Source of the DNA: Veillonella sp.
GTDB lineage: Bacteria; Bacillota; Negativicutes; Veillonellales; Veillonellaceae
Direction of reading: 5' to 3'
Assembly (NCBI RefSeq): GCF_018364065.1
Contig: NZ_JAGZMO010000003.1
Coordinates: 124,001-188,000 of the forward strand
DNA length: 64,000 bases
Numbering within the stretch: position 1 is the first letter of the stretch; the number at the start of each line of letters is the position of its first letter. Below are positions 7,918 to 17,354 of this stretch, in pieces. Both the position numbers and the translations under genes were made by a program. The notes under the pieces are model-generated. The model saw only the letters and a list, made by a program, of their open reading frames with translations, was not told the origin of the DNA and did no database searches.

Positions 7918-8631
7918 GCGTTCTTTTGACAAGAGCCTGCGAGGGCGTTGAGTTAGGTGCTTTTTGACGTACGGATATATTGAGGACGTCATGGTCAGGT
8001 GATCAATTTTGCGCTTTTTTGACATGCATGTGTCCTGAGAAAGTCGTTGTCGAGTTATCGTTTTTTTTGCTGAGGCTTTTGAAGGGGTAAAATAGGGTCA
8101 TTTTGAATTCTCAGTTTTCTCACCAAAGAAAAACAAACTTATATGATTTGTTGATAAGTTGCTCCAATTATACTGCGCAAACATATAAGTTATTGAATTT
8201 CTATAGAGATTTTATAGATTTCCACATGTCTCACATATTCTCATATATGAAATGCATAACTTCGTTTGAGTTCTTCAAAATTTATTCAAATCGTGTAATT
8301 AAAATTTACTAAACTTTTACATGATAAAGTGATAAAAACTTAAAAAAGGCTTTATGGGGGCGTTTTTAGTTTCACGAACACATAGATTTTTTTTATTGTA
8401 TTTTTTTGTAGACTGAATGACATTTTCTTATGAGAAAAAAGCCTTTGATTCTGCGTGTTTCCATGGTATGATGAATGCGCAAAAAGAAAAGAATTTGATA
8501 CAATACATATCTTGTACAATACTACATTCGAGCACATCCCGCACGAACTGGTATTGGCAGCGGTCTCAGCAATTAGTAGTGGTGTGATTCGTCACATGGG
8601 CGCTACGCATTTATATAGGGAGGTCTGATAC
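7918..8631. other. Gene-free AT-rich intergenic region
   Basis: About 710 bp with no convincing gene. Two short open frames (8103-8312 plus, 8352-8537 minus) lack a ribosome binding site and resemble no family I know. The last part must hold the potE promoter; a TTGATA (8495-8500) and TACAAT (8515-8520) are visible but only 14 bp apart, so the assignment is weak. GGGAGG just upstream of 8632 is the potE ribosome binding site. Confidence 0.5.
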
Positions 8632-9954
8632 ATGAAAAGCACCGCTAAAAAAATGTCTGTATTCCAGTTAACTACACTCGTAGCAGCCAATATGTTAGGC
8701 GCTGGAATTATAATGCTACCTACAAAACTCGCAGAAGTAGGCACAATTTCCGTTTTGTCTTGGCTGATTACAGCCGTAGGCTCCTTAATCTTAGCTCATA
8801 TTTTCGCACAGTGCGGTATGTTTACTACTCGCGCCGGCGGTATGGGCGGTTATTCAGAATACACTTTTGGCAGAACCGGACATTTCATGGCAAATTACTC
8901 ATATGCCATTTCACTTGTAATTGCAAATGTAGCGATTGCGATTTCCGCAGTAGGCTACACAGCTGTTTTATTTGATTGGTCCTTATCTCCGATTCAATTG
9001 AGCTTGGCAACGATCGGCTTATTATGCCTGGCAGCACTTTTGAACTTCGGCGGTAACGCACGTACCGGTAAAATCAGTAACATAACAGTTTGGGGATCCA
9101 TTATCCCTGTATTGTTTGTTAGTACATTCGGTTGGTTCTGGTTTGATCCTACATTATATCAATCTGTATGGAATCCTAACCAACTACCTTTCTTCAGTGC
9201 AGTGAGTGAATCCATTACACTGACACTTTGGGCGTTTTTAGGCTTTGAATCCGCAGCGGCTAATATGGATGCTGTTGAAAACCCTAAGAAAAATGTACCA
9301 ATTGCAACGTTTTTTGGCACCCTTGCCGTAGCGGTGATTTATGTATTGTCCACTAATATCATGGCGGGCATCGTACCGAACGTAGATTTATTGCATTCCA
9401 CAGCGCCTTTCGGCCTCGTGTTTGCACATATGTTTAACGACACTGTAGGCCATCTCGTAATGGCTTCCATGATTATCGCATGTTGTGGTGCGATTCTCTG
9501 CTGGCAGTTCACCTTATCCCGCGTATTCAAAAGCGCAGCGGAAGAAGGTTTCTTCCCACGCGTTTTCGCTCAGGTAAACAAAGCTGATGCACCTGTACGC
9601 GGCTTGATGATCCTGTTAGTTGTACAAACTGCATTGGCCCTTATGACCACCAATGAATCCTTGGCCCATCAGTTTGAAAACCTTGTAAACTTGGCAGTTG
9701 TTACGAATGTATTCCCTTACATTCTCTGCTGCATCTCTGTTAATAAATTGTTAAAAGAAGAAAATGCGTCTCCATTCATTCGCCGCAGCATCTACGGTTT
9801 AAGCTTCTTCGCAGTGCTTTACTCCGTATACGCTATTTACGCAGCCGGCGAAGGCCCAATCATCGGCGGCACCATCGCCATCGTATTAGGCTACATCGGT
9901 TACCAGATTGTTTTCAATCTTTTACCGAAAATGGCGGAAGTACGCAATCGCTAA
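8632..9954 (+). CDS. potE: Putrescine/ornithine antiporter PotE-like
   Basis: This 440-aa APC-family inner-membrane transporter with about 12 hydrophobic segments resembles E. coli PotE throughout, including GSGIIMLPTKLAEVGT-like (here GAGIIMLPTKLAEVGT), CGMFTTRAGGMGGYSEY, IANVAIAISAVGY, WAFLGFESAAANMD and NIMAGIVPN. PotE exchanges putrescine for ornithine and can also import putrescine. No ornithine decarboxylase gene is adjacent, so its coupling partner must be elsewhere. Polyamines are covalently attached to Veillonella-type peptidoglycan, which gives such a transporter an added possible role; that is inference. A terminator follows at 10013-10057. Confidence 0.9.
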   Translation: MKSTAKKMSVFQLTTLVAANMLGAGIIMLPTKLAEVGTISVLSWLITAVGSLILAHIFAQCGMFTTRAGGMGGYSEYTFGRTGHFMANYSYAISLVIANVAIAISAVGYTAVLFDWSLSPIQLSLATIGLLCLAALLNFGGNARTGKISNITVWGSIIPVLFVSTFGWFWFDPTLYQSVWNPNQLPFFSAVSESITLTLWAFLGFESAAANMDAVENPKKNVPIATFFGTLAVAVIYVLSTNIMAGIVPNVDLLHSTAPFGLVFAHMFNDTVGHLVMASMIIACCGAILCWQFTLSRVFKSAAEEGFFPRVFAQVNKADAPVRGLMILLVVQTALALMTTNESLAHQFENLVNLAVVTNVFPYILCCISVNKLLKEENASPFIRRSIYGLSFFAVLYSVYAIYAAGEGPIIGGTIAIVLGYIGYQIVFNLLPKMAEVRNR

Positions 9955-10012
9955 TCAATTTGTATAGGGGCGTGGCACACTGCGTATCAGGGTGTGTAAC
10001 AAAATAATACGA

Positions 10013-10057
10013 AGACTGTAATGCTATGATATAATTAATGCATTACAGTCTTTTTTT
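10013..10057 (+). terminator. Intrinsic terminator after potE
   Basis: The stem AGACTGTAATGC (10013-10024) pairs with GCATTACAGTCT (10040-10051) and is followed by T7. Confidence 0.9.
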
Positions 10058-10157
10058 ATTATCGGTGGCACTGTCGATTGTTATTTTGGCTTTTTAGTAT
10101 GAATTTTATGTCGCTTTATATGTGAGCGCTTAAAAAAAGCCGGTTACTGATAGTTTA

Positions 10158-10222
10158 TAAATGCGGATGAGAGCGCGTAACGCCGATAATTTTTAAATGC
10201 GGACGCGAATGAGAGCGCGTAA
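10158..10222 (+). repeat. Direct repeat upstream of the LysR gene
   Basis: TAAATGCGGA plus TGAGAGCGCGTAA occurs at 10158-10180 and again, with a 6-bp insertion between the two parts, at 10194-10222. It lies just before the LysR start and could be a duplicated operator or a simple tandem duplication. Confidence 0.6.
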
Positions 10223-10253
10223 TGATATAAGAGTTTAGAGGGGATTAGATACT

Positions 10254-11162
10254 ATGACATTATTGCAGTTGAAATATGTAGTGGCCGTGGCGAATTGCGG
10301 CTCCATGAACAAGGCGGCGAAGGAGCTGTTTATCGCGCAGCCAAGTTTGACCGCCGCCATTAAGGAATTGGAGCAGGAGCTGGGCGTTACTATTTTCTCA
10401 CGCACCAATAAAGGCGTAGTCTTGTCAGCGGATGGGGAAGAATTTTTGGGCTATGCGCGACAGGTGATTGAACAGACCAATTTAATTGAGGAAAAATACT
10501 TCGGCCAGCCGGAAGTGAAACATCAGTTTTGCGTGTCCACACAGCATTATTCCTTTGCTGTTGATGCCTTCGTGGACGTATTGAACTCCTACGGCGGCAG
10601 CGAATACGATTTCCGCCTTCGTGAAACGCAGACCTATGAAATTATCGAAGACGTGGCGAAGCTACGCAGTGAAATCGGCATTTTATATTTAAACGAATAT
10701 AATGAAGCGGTATTGCGCAAAGAATTCAAGCATCACGACTTGAAATTCCATCGTTTATTCCTGGCGAAACCTCATGTATTTGTCAGCGCTTTCAGCCCGT
10801 TGGCGAAAAAGAAGTCTATCAGCTTGGAAGAACTGGAGCCATATCCACGCTTATCCTACGAACAGGGCTCTCATAATTCCTTCTACTTCTCCGAAGAAGT
10901 ACTGAGCACCATCGATCGTCCGAAGGATATTGTAGTATGTGACCGGGCCACCTTGTTCAATCTGTTAATCGGTCTGGACGGCTATACTCTCTGCAGTGGT
11001 GTTATTAATGAAAAATTGAATGGTCCGAATATCTTGGCCATCCCGCTTGAAGTAGACGACCACATGGAAATCGGCTACATCTTACACAATAAAGTGGCGC
11101 CGGGAAAATATTGCCAACTTTACATTGATGCGTTGAAACGAAACACAACTGATCAGATTTGA
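10254..11162 (+). CDS. LysR-family transcriptional regulator
   Basis: This 302-aa protein has the LysR winged helix at residues 1-60 (LLQLKYVVAVANCGSMNKAA, AQPSLTAAIKELEQELGVTI, FSRTNKGV) and a C-terminal periplasmic-binding-like effector domain. ATG 10254 follows GAGGGGATT. It is not divergent from a neighbour: potE ends upstream behind a terminator and the downstream genes converge on it, so its target cannot be read from position. The direct repeat just upstream may be its own operator. Confidence 0.9.
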   Translation: MTLLQLKYVVAVANCGSMNKAAKELFIAQPSLTAAIKELEQELGVTIFSRTNKGVVLSADGEEFLGYARQVIEQTNLIEEKYFGQPEVKHQFCVSTQHYSFAVDAFVDVLNSYGGSEYDFRLRETQTYEIIEDVAKLRSEIGILYLNEYNEAVLRKEFKHHDLKFHRLFLAKPHVFVSAFSPLAKKKSISLEELEPYPRLSYEQGSHNSFYFSEEVLSTIDRPKDIVVCDRATLFNLLIGLDGYTLCSGVINEKLNGPNILAIPLEVDDHMEIGYILHNKVAPGKYCQLYIDALKRNTTDQI

Positions 11163-11226
11163 CGTTGAAGTGAAGAGTTAGCATTAGATATGAAGCGTTG
11201 GAAATGAACGTTAAGATTTAAGAATT

Positions 11227-11338
11227 GAAATTCGAAACCTAAAATTCGAAACCTAAAATTCGAAACCTGAAATTCGAAACCCAAAATTCAAAACCCAAAA
11301 TTCAAAACTTAAAATTTAAAACTTACAATTTAAAACTG
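11227..11338. repeat. 14-bp tandem repeat, eight units, after the LysR gene
   Basis: Eight contiguous 14-bp units of the AAAATTCGAAACCT type begin at 11227, 11241, 11255, 11269, 11283, 11297, 11311 and 11325. Changes accumulate steadily towards the right end (CG to CA to TA; CCT to CCC to CTT). There are no spacers, so it is not CRISPR. Confidence 0.9.
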
Positions 11339-11355
11339 TATCTTTGGAATAAAAT

Positions 11356-11396
11356 AAAGGCGATGAAAACTTGAAGTGAGTTTTCATCGCCTTTTT
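11356..11396. terminator. Bidirectional terminator between the LysR and acetyltransferase genes
   Basis: AAAGGCGATGAAAAC pairs with GTTTTCATCGCCTTT around a 9-nt loop, with a T-run right and an A-run left. It serves the convergent genes on both sides. Confidence 0.9.
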
Positions 11397-11435
11397 GTGT
11401 TACGTGTATGTAGTTTTACCTCAGTACGTCGAGCT

Positions 11436-11993
11436 TTACTCGTCCAATGTTTTAATCAACTTCGCAGGTACACCGCCGACGAGACTGTTGTCAGGCACGT
11501 CTTTAGTTACGACCGCACCGGCTGCTACGACCACATTGTTTCCGATAGTTACGCCCGGAAGAATGGTCACATTACCGCCAATCCATACGTCGTTTCCGAT
11601 ATTTACAGGCTTGGCAATACCGATGTGATTGCGGCGTTCTTTCGCTGACAGTGGATGACCGACAGTGACAATTAAAGTGTTAGGGCCAATCATAACATTG
11701 TCGCCGATGGTAACCGGGGCAATATCAAGGATTGTACCATTATAATTCATAAGGAAATTATCACCAAGGAAGATATTTTGACCGCAGTCGCAGTTAAATG
11801 TGGGCAGAATAATTGGATTTTTGCCGACTTTTCCAAAAAACTCACGCATGAGGGATTCGCGGGCTTCGTAGTCATCGGCACTGATAGCATTAAGTCGCTG
11901 GCAAAAGGCCACTGCATTAAGTTTTTTCGCATCCACTTCAGGATCTAAAAAGTTATACGGAAGTCCGGCTTCCAATTTTTCAAGCTCTGTCAT
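11436..11993 (-). CDS. Sugar O-acetyltransferase (Maa/NodL/LacA family)
   Basis: This 185-aa hexapeptide-repeat acetyl-CoA transferase has an N-terminal Maa-type helical segment (EKLEAGLPYNFLDPEVDA), then a left-handed beta-helix of hexapeptides (IGDNVMIGPNTLIVTVGHPL with the catalytic His, IGNDVWIGGNVTILPGVTIG, NVVVAAGAVVTKDVPDNSLV). Family members acetylate maltose, galactosides or Nod factors; the substrate here is unknown. The start follows AGGAGG. It lies 17 bp after the alcohol dehydrogenase gene on the same strand, so they are probably cotranscribed. Confidence 0.88.
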   Translation of the reverse strand: MTELEKLEAGLPYNFLDPEVDAKKLNAVAFCQRLNAISADDYEARESLMREFFGKVGKNPIILPTFNCDCGQNIFLGDNFLMNYNGTILDIAPVTIGDNVMIGPNTLIVTVGHPLSAKERRNHIGIAKPVNIGNDVWIGGNVTILPGVTIGNNVVVAAGAVVTKDVPDNSLVGGVPAKLIKTLDE

Positions 11994-12010
11994 ACAACCT
12001 CCTGAGATAA

Positions 12011-13174
12011 TTAACGATAGGATTTTTCAAAAATTTCTAAATAATCTTCCGCAGACAATGTTAGAGGATCGGCTGTAATGTCGCCGCCCAATACTTCTGT
12101 AATGCGCTGAGGATACAGTTTTAATTCGTCTTTTGTGATCCCCGCATCGCTCATTTTAAGTGTATCGCAATTAATGGATTTTAACAATTGGTCCAACGCA
12201 GCGATGAAATCCTTGCCATTTGTAGGCTCTTTTACGCCCATAGCTTTGGCCATTTTTATCATAGGCTCTTCAGCGGCCTGACGGGACGCAAAGAAGTCAT
12301 AGTATTCGTGGGCAATCATAATGAGACCGGCGCCGTGCACCAAGTCTTTGTGGTAGCTGCCCATGATGTGTTCCATTGTGTGCGGCGATGTGCAGTACAT
12401 GTAATAGCCAGCCAATGTGTTGGCGATGGCCATGTAGTATCGGGCTTCGCGATTGCTGCCATCTTTGTAGGCGATTGGTAAATACTTGGCGATGAGTTCA
12501 ATTGCTTTAAGCGCGAACATTTCCCCCATAACGTGGGCATTTTTATTTATAACACTTTCTGTAGCATGGAAAAATGCGTCCATACCCTGGAAGGCTGTGT
12601 ATTTAGGCGGTACGCTCATCATGAGGTCCGGATCGACAACGGAAAGGGTCGGGAACATGGATGGGAAGAAGATGCCTGTTTTTTCCTGTAATTCGTCATC
12701 TGAAATTACGGACGCCATGTCTACTTCGCTGCCTGTGCCGGCGGATGTAGTGATGGCTACCAATGGAGCAGCGTCATGCGGTGCAGCCTGTTTACCGCCG
12801 TGATGGCTCAAGGAGTAGTCCCAAATGTCGCCGGGATTGGTCATCATGAGGGCGATACATTTGGAGCAGTCCATAACGGAACCGCCACCGAGGGCGATTA
12901 CGAAATCACAGTCGTTTTGAAGGGCCGCTTTCGCACCGTCCATTACATTTTTACGAGTTGGATTTGGGCGTACTTCGTCGAACAGATGATAGGTTACGCC
13001 GGCTAAATCAAGCTCTTTTTGAAGGCTGTCCAAGTAGCCGTATTTTTTAGTGGACGATCCGTTGGACGTAACGATGAGTGCCTTTTTCCCCGGTAACGTT
13101 TCTTCGTGTAAATGACCAAGTTGGCCGAAACCGAACAATACTTTTGTAGGCATATTGAAAATAAACTGTTTCAT
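12011..13174 (-). CDS. Iron-containing alcohol dehydrogenase (group III)
   Basis: This 387-aa NAD(P)-dependent dehydrogenase has the nucleotide-binding GGGSVMDCSK at about residues 96-105, TTSAGTGSEVD, and metal ligands in GMDAFFHATE, HTMEHIMG and HKDLVHGAG. Length and motifs match the YqhD/butanol-dehydrogenase branch, which reduces aldehydes; the physiological substrate is not evident. AGGAGG precedes the ATG. It is divergent from the AraC gene at 13395, which is the natural candidate regulator. A possible -10 (TATACT on the minus strand, 13224-13229) lacks a good -35, as expected for an activator-dependent promoter. Confidence 0.88.
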   Translation of the reverse strand: MKQFIFNMPTKVLFGFGQLGHLHEETLPGKKALIVTSNGSSTKKYGYLDSLQKELDLAGVTYHLFDEVRPNPTRKNVMDGAKAALQNDCDFVIALGGGSVMDCSKCIALMMTNPGDIWDYSLSHHGGKQAAPHDAAPLVAITTSAGTGSEVDMASVISDDELQEKTGIFFPSMFPTLSVVDPDLMMSVPPKYTAFQGMDAFFHATESVINKNAHVMGEMFALKAIELIAKYLPIAYKDGSNREARYYMAIANTLAGYYMYCTSPHTMEHIMGSYHKDLVHGAGLIMIAHEYYDFFASRQAAEEPMIKMAKAMGVKEPTNGKDFIAALDQLLKSINCDTLKMSDAGITKDELKLYPQRITEVLGGDITADPLTLSAEDYLEIFEKSYR

Positions 13175-13394
13175 AGTAAAACCTCCTCAACAAGGAATAT
13201 AGTTAGTATGAATATCTACTATCAGTATAGGCAGTTGTTGACGAGGGAACGACGCTAAATATTAAGATATATAGTGGCTAAATCTAAGATTGATGATATA
13301 CTTGAGATACGTATTGTTAGAGTTATTTATGTACTCGGATGAGGCAGGACATATAATTATTACTGTAACAATTATCGCTAAGGAGGTGCCGATT

Positions 13395-14402
13395 ATGAAT
13401 GATATGGAAACTATGGGGCTTCAGGCGGCACTGGACTCATTGGGCGAACGATTTATCAGTGAGCAGTGGCCTTGGCTGGTAGCGTCTTCAGAGGGGCGTG
13501 AAGGGAAAACCTATGCATGGCCCGGTGGCGAAGACGAGCGGATTATGATCTGTGTGTTTAAAGGCAATCACATTGAAGAAGCTTTCCATCGTCATGATTT
13601 TTTCTTTTTTAATTTTGCTTATAAAGGCGATTATGGCGCACTCAGCTATGAGCAGCATAATAACATTAAAGTCGCTGAAAACGAATGTTACATCGGTCAA
13701 CCTTTCACCGGCTACGCCTTGCGCGGGGAAAGTGAAGAGGAGCTGGTTATCATTGGTGTCCTTATCGAAAAAGAAGAGTTTTTTAAAACGTTCTTCTCTA
13801 TTTTGGCGGCTGATTTGAACGTGTTTAATTTCTTTTTAGGACCGCAAAATAATAAATTCTCTGAAGAGTTTATTCATTTACAATTTAGCCAACCGGAAAT
13901 GGTACGCTCCTTACTGGAACTTATGGTGCTGGAGTATGCGAACAAAGGCACCGATACACAGGCCGTACTGCAGCCGTTGGTCGTTACCTTATTGCTCTTG
14001 GTGGCACGAGAGTACAAGAACGTAGGCAATAAAATCGGAGAATCCGGTGAGGCCGGTGAAGCGGGAGAAGCTACGTTGCAGGAACGGCTCTTACAGTATA
14101 TGAGCAGTCATTTAGACAGAATAACCTTGAAAGACATGGCAAGTCATTTTGCGTACCATCCGAACTATCTTTCGTCTTTGCTCCATCAGGAATTGGGCAA
14201 ATCATTTTCTGAACTTGTGCTGGAACAGCGCATGGACCGAGCTGTCGCTTTGCTGCGGAGTACAGATTTGTCAGTGGAAACCGTGTCCGGCATGGTGGGA
14301 TATAGCAACAGCAGTAACTTCTATAAGGCGTTCAGAGGTTACTTTGGCATGACGCCGCGGGAGTATTTGGCAAAGTCGTTAAAAGACATTAATGGGGAGT
14401 AA
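13395..14402 (+). CDS. AraC-family transcriptional regulator
   Basis: This 335-aa protein carries an N-terminal cupin-like sensing region (HRHDFFFFNFAYKGDYGALS) and a C-terminal AraC double helix-turn-helix at about residues 235-330 (ITLKDMASHFAYHPNYLSSL, LRSTDLSVETVSGMVGYSNS, FYKAFRGYFGMTPREYLAKS). A GESGEAGEAGEA linker separates the halves, encoded by a short 9-bp repeat. I chose ATG 13395 because AAGGAGGT lies 9 bp upstream; an in-frame start at 13290 has no such site. It is divergent from the alcohol dehydrogenase/acetyltransferase pair, its likely target. Confidence 0.85.
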   Translation: MNDMETMGLQAALDSLGERFISEQWPWLVASSEGREGKTYAWPGGEDERIMICVFKGNHIEEAFHRHDFFFFNFAYKGDYGALSYEQHNNIKVAENECYIGQPFTGYALRGESEEELVIIGVLIEKEEFFKTFFSILAADLNVFNFFLGPQNNKFSEEFIHLQFSQPEMVRSLLELMVLEYANKGTDTQAVLQPLVVTLLLLVAREYKNVGNKIGESGEAGEAGEATLQERLLQYMSSHLDRITLKDMASHFAYHPNYLSSLLHQELGKSFSELVLEQRMDRAVALLRSTDLSVETVSGMVGYSNSSNFYKAFRGYFGMTPREYLAKSLKDINGE

Positions 14403-14594
14403 CGACATGAGATCTACCTCTTGTGAGCAAAGAAGGAGAATTTAAAAACGTGTAGAATTATACTATTACGGATTAATTGCGCAAAATTAATAGCGCTGAA
14501 AATCAACGGTATAATGCCAGTTGGATTGAGTATAATATGTTAGTAATGTTGAAAAAATAATAGCAAAGGAATCGTATTATGAAAGGGGAATCAT

Positions 14595-15098
14595 ATGGGC
14601 GAGCGTTATTTTGATTTAACCGGGGACGTGCATGTAGATAATCCGGCAGGCAAGGTGGTAGGGGCGTTTTTTACGGACGCTATCATCAGATACATAGGGG
14701 ACGTGGAAGACCTGTTGGAAATGGATATTATTCAGGATGTGTTGGCGCATAACAATATTCCTATAAAGACAAATCTTGATAGTTTGTACGATTTCATCGA
14801 TGTGCTCCATGATCAGGTGGAGGCCGCCTTTTTACTGGGATCCGTTGATGTAGATGAGTTGGAGCGCGCGTTCGTTCATATTATGTCTATTCGACAGCCG
14901 TTGGGAGAGCAGGTTGTGGAAATACGGAATTTGGCGCACAAGAAGATCGATGATGAAGAGCAGGCCCAAATCGTGGACAATTGGGTGGAAACCACTCGTT
15001 TACTGCTCATCGCTTTGGACTTATACGGACCGGACTTGAACCGCGCTATTGTAGAGGGGCATCGCCACTTTGTTGAGGAACATGGAGAGTCATTGTAG
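14595..15098 (+). CDS. Uncharacterised 167-aa protein, first of a tandem paralogous pair
   Basis: I do not recognise the family. The protein is acidic, soluble and predicted mostly helical, with no signal peptide or membrane segment. It begins MGERYFDLTGDVHVDNPAGK and shares with the next gene the start pattern M-x-E-x-YFDL-x-G-x-V-x-V-x-N, the NNIPxxxN segment near residue 55 and the LLxxALxLYxxxLNxxIV-type C-terminal helix. Both are exactly 167 residues. AAAGGGGAA precedes both starts, and the genes are 13 bp apart. An ancient duplication within one operon is the simplest reading. Confidence 0.7.
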   Translation: MGERYFDLTGDVHVDNPAGKVVGAFFTDAIIRYIGDVEDLLEMDIIQDVLAHNNIPIKTNLDSLYDFIDVLHDQVEAAFLLGSVDVDELERAFVHIMSIRQPLGEQVVEIRNLAHKKIDDEEQAQIVDNWVETTRLLLIALDLYGPDLNRAIVEGHRHFVEEHGESL

Positions 15099-15111
15099 AA
15101 AGGGGAACTAC

Positions 15112-15615
15112 ATGAGTGAAAAGTATTTCGATTTGAGCGGTAAGGTAAATGTTTATAATTCAAAAGGAGAGAATATTGTAAGACTTTATACGGAAGTTAT
15201 TGAGAATTGTGCTGATAAGTTATATGAATTAACTCAACAAGAGCCGGCATGTACTGATTTACGAAGCAATAATATTCCGATGGAAGTAAATGTTAAGACT
15301 CTGCGTAATACGGTGAGCGAACTGGGGGAAATTTTAGCAAAACAAACCTTAGAAGTTGTTGACATGGAGCATTTGGAACATGAGTTTAATGTTATAATGG
15401 CTGCCTTACGGTTAATTGACATGCAGTTTGAAGGCGTGTGTCGTTTGCAACATGTGATGAATATGGATGATGAATTCAGAAAGGCTATGAGCTTGCGGGT
15501 TGAACTTCTGAGGACTGCGGTTCTCCTGTATAATGAAAACTTAAACAAAGTCATCGTTCTTTCAAGTAATTTTTATAAAGAACTCGAAGAGAAGATGGCA
15601 AAATTTACTGAATAA
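15112..15615 (+). CDS. Uncharacterised 167-aa protein, second of the tandem pair
   Basis: This paralogue of the preceding gene has the same length and the same N-terminal pattern (MSEKYFDLSGKVNVYNSKGE), NNIPMEVN near residue 55 and a helical C-terminal half (LRTAVLLYNENLNKVIVLSS). Overall similarity is modest, so the two have diverged in function or partner; they could form a heterodimer, which is speculation. ATG 15112 follows AAAGGGGAA; an upstream in-frame start at 15070 lies inside the previous gene. The terminator at 15619-15651 ends the pair. Confidence 0.7.
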   Translation: MSEKYFDLSGKVNVYNSKGENIVRLYTEVIENCADKLYELTQQEPACTDLRSNNIPMEVNVKTLRNTVSELGEILAKQTLEVVDMEHLEHEFNVIMAALRLIDMQFEGVCRLQHVMNMDDEFRKAMSLRVELLRTAVLLYNENLNKVIVLSSNFYKELEEKMAKFTE

Positions 15616-15618
15616 CAA

Positions 15619-15651
15619 AAAACCAGAGGTTTAATTTAAACCTCTGGTTTT
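15619..15651. terminator. Bidirectional terminator after the paralogous pair
   Basis: AAACCAGAGGTTTAA and its inverted copy flank a short loop, with A-rich left and T-rich right sides. It lies between the plus-strand pair and the convergent permease gene. Confidence 0.85.
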
Positions 15652-15681
15652 ACATTTATACGCTATTTATTTGGTCGTTTA

Positions 15682-17067
15682 CTATTTATCTCCCGATTTA
15701 CCCTTCATTTTATAGGTAATATACAAGAACACTACCCACAATGGAATGGCGATTACGGATGGTCGGAAGCTGTCCATTTCCCACATTACGGCAACTACAA
15801 CGGCAAGGAATAGGATGCAGAGGTAGTTGATGATTGGATAGAATGGAGATTTGAATTTCAATTCATCCAAACGATTTTCTCGTGTGAAGAGGGAACGGAA
15901 TTTCAGATGGGTTACGATGATGATGAACCAGCTGATTACGAGACCGGCTACTACGAGGGCCAACAGGTGCATGAAGACTTCACCGGCCTGTGGATATAGG
16001 TAGGTGGTCAATACGATGATTAGCGCCAATCCGGCGGAGAATAAGGTACTGATTAGGGGCACGCCGTGCACGGACAGATTTTTGAAAATCTTAGGTGCAT
16101 TGCCAGCTTGGGCCAAGCCGTAAAGCATGCGGGAGTTACTGTACAGAATACTGTTGAATACAGATAAAGCTGCAACGAGAACGACTAAGTTCAAGATGTT
16201 GGATGCAGCGGGAATACCGATTTCTTCGAAAATCTGCACGAACGGACTCGCATTCAAACCTACTTTATCCCATGGAGCCAAGGACATAAGAACGACCATG
16301 GTGCCGATGTAGAAAATAAGGATACGCAATAACAATTCGTTGATTGCGGTAGGTAAGCTCTTTTCAGGATCTTCCGCTTCACCGGCGGTAATACCGATGA
16401 GGTCAACGCCCCCGAAGGAGAACATAACTACGGCCAAGGAGCAAAGGAAGCCCCACGTACCGTTCGGGAAGAAGCCACCGTTATCCCATAAGTTGTGGAA
16501 GTTTTGCGGGAAAGGTCCCATAGTGGTAAAGAGCAAGTAGAAACCGAAGAGGATCATACTCACGATGGCGCCGATTTTAATGAAAGACGCCCAGAATTCC
16601 ACTTCGCCGTACGCTTTAACGTTAATCAGGTTGATGGCGGTAATAATGACCAGACATATTAAGGTGGTCAACCAATGCGGAATATCCGGGAACCAGTACG
16701 CTAGATATACGGCAATGGCGGCCAGTTCGGCCATGCCGGCCAACATAAATAAGGTCCAATAGTTCCAACCGGCCAAATAGCCCATAAACCCGTTCCAGTA
16801 CTTGTTCGCGAAGTGACTGAAAGAACCGGATACCGGTTCACGAACGGCCATTTCACCGAGCATGCGCATCACGAAAAATATAAAAAGTCCTGCCAGCAAA
16901 TACGATGCGATTATGCCCGGGCCTACCAGTTTAATTGTTGGAGCGGAGCCATAGAACAGGCCCGTCCCTACGGAGGCGCCGAGGGCAATCATTTGCATAT
17001 GGCGGTTCTTGAGGCCGCGCTTCATTTCTTGAGGCGCCTGGCCGGAACCATGTTTTTGTTCACTCAT
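15682..17067 (-). CDS. aroP: AroP-like aromatic amino acid permease (AAT family)
   Basis: This 461-aa APC-superfamily symporter has about 12 membrane segments. It follows E. coli AroP closely along its length: GLKNRHMQMIALGASVGTGL, EPVSGSFSHFANKYW, GWNYWTLFMLAGMAELAAI, FSFGGVDLIGITAGEAEDPE, NSRMLYGLAQAGNAPK. AroP/PheP proteins import Phe, Tyr and Trp, but AAT members with similar sequence can carry other amino acids, so the substrate is a family-level call. AGGGGAGAG precedes the ATG. It is monocistronic and divergent from the EF-G2 gene. Confidence 0.8.
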   Translation of the reverse strand: MSEQKHGSGQAPQEMKRGLKNRHMQMIALGASVGTGLFYGSAPTIKLVGPGIIASYLLAGLFIFFVMRMLGEMAVREPVSGSFSHFANKYWNGFMGYLAGWNYWTLFMLAGMAELAAIAVYLAYWFPDIPHWLTTLICLVIITAINLINVKAYGEVEFWASFIKIGAIVSMILFGFYLLFTTMGPFPQNFHNLWDNGGFFPNGTWGFLCSLAVVMFSFGGVDLIGITAGEAEDPEKSLPTAINELLLRILIFYIGTMVVLMSLAPWDKVGLNASPFVQIFEEIGIPAASNILNLVVLVAALSVFNSILYSNSRMLYGLAQAGNAPKIFKNLSVHGVPLISTLFSAGLALIIVLTTYLYPQAGEVFMHLLALVVAGLVISWFIIIVTHLKFRSLFTRENRLDELKFKSPFYPIINYLCILFLAVVVAVMWEMDSFRPSVIAIPLWVVFLYITYKMKGKSGDK

Positions 17068-17354
17068 AAGCTTTCTCTCCCCTTGTGCATTTCTCCATAA
17101 TTACAAAGTATAAAATAATAAATAATATATATAATGTCTAATGATAGAGTATATATATCTTTTTGGCAATCACTTTATTGCCATTTTTTGATAAATTTGA
17201 AACATTTTTACAAAATCTCCTATATTTTATTTGATTTTTACACGTATTGCAAGAATTGCATAAAAACTATGAAAAAAGTTAAAGGATTTTTGTACGCCTC
17301 TGGAGAATACATTAGTTATAAATTGCGTTTACGCATTAAAGGAGGCGGTTCATA

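Noticed and set aside
8103..8312. 69-codon open frame in the gap before potE
   Set aside because: No ribosome binding site, AT-driven composition, no recognisable fold.
11227..11338. Possible CRISPR array
   Set aside because: 14-bp units are contiguous with no spacers and no cas genes are present.
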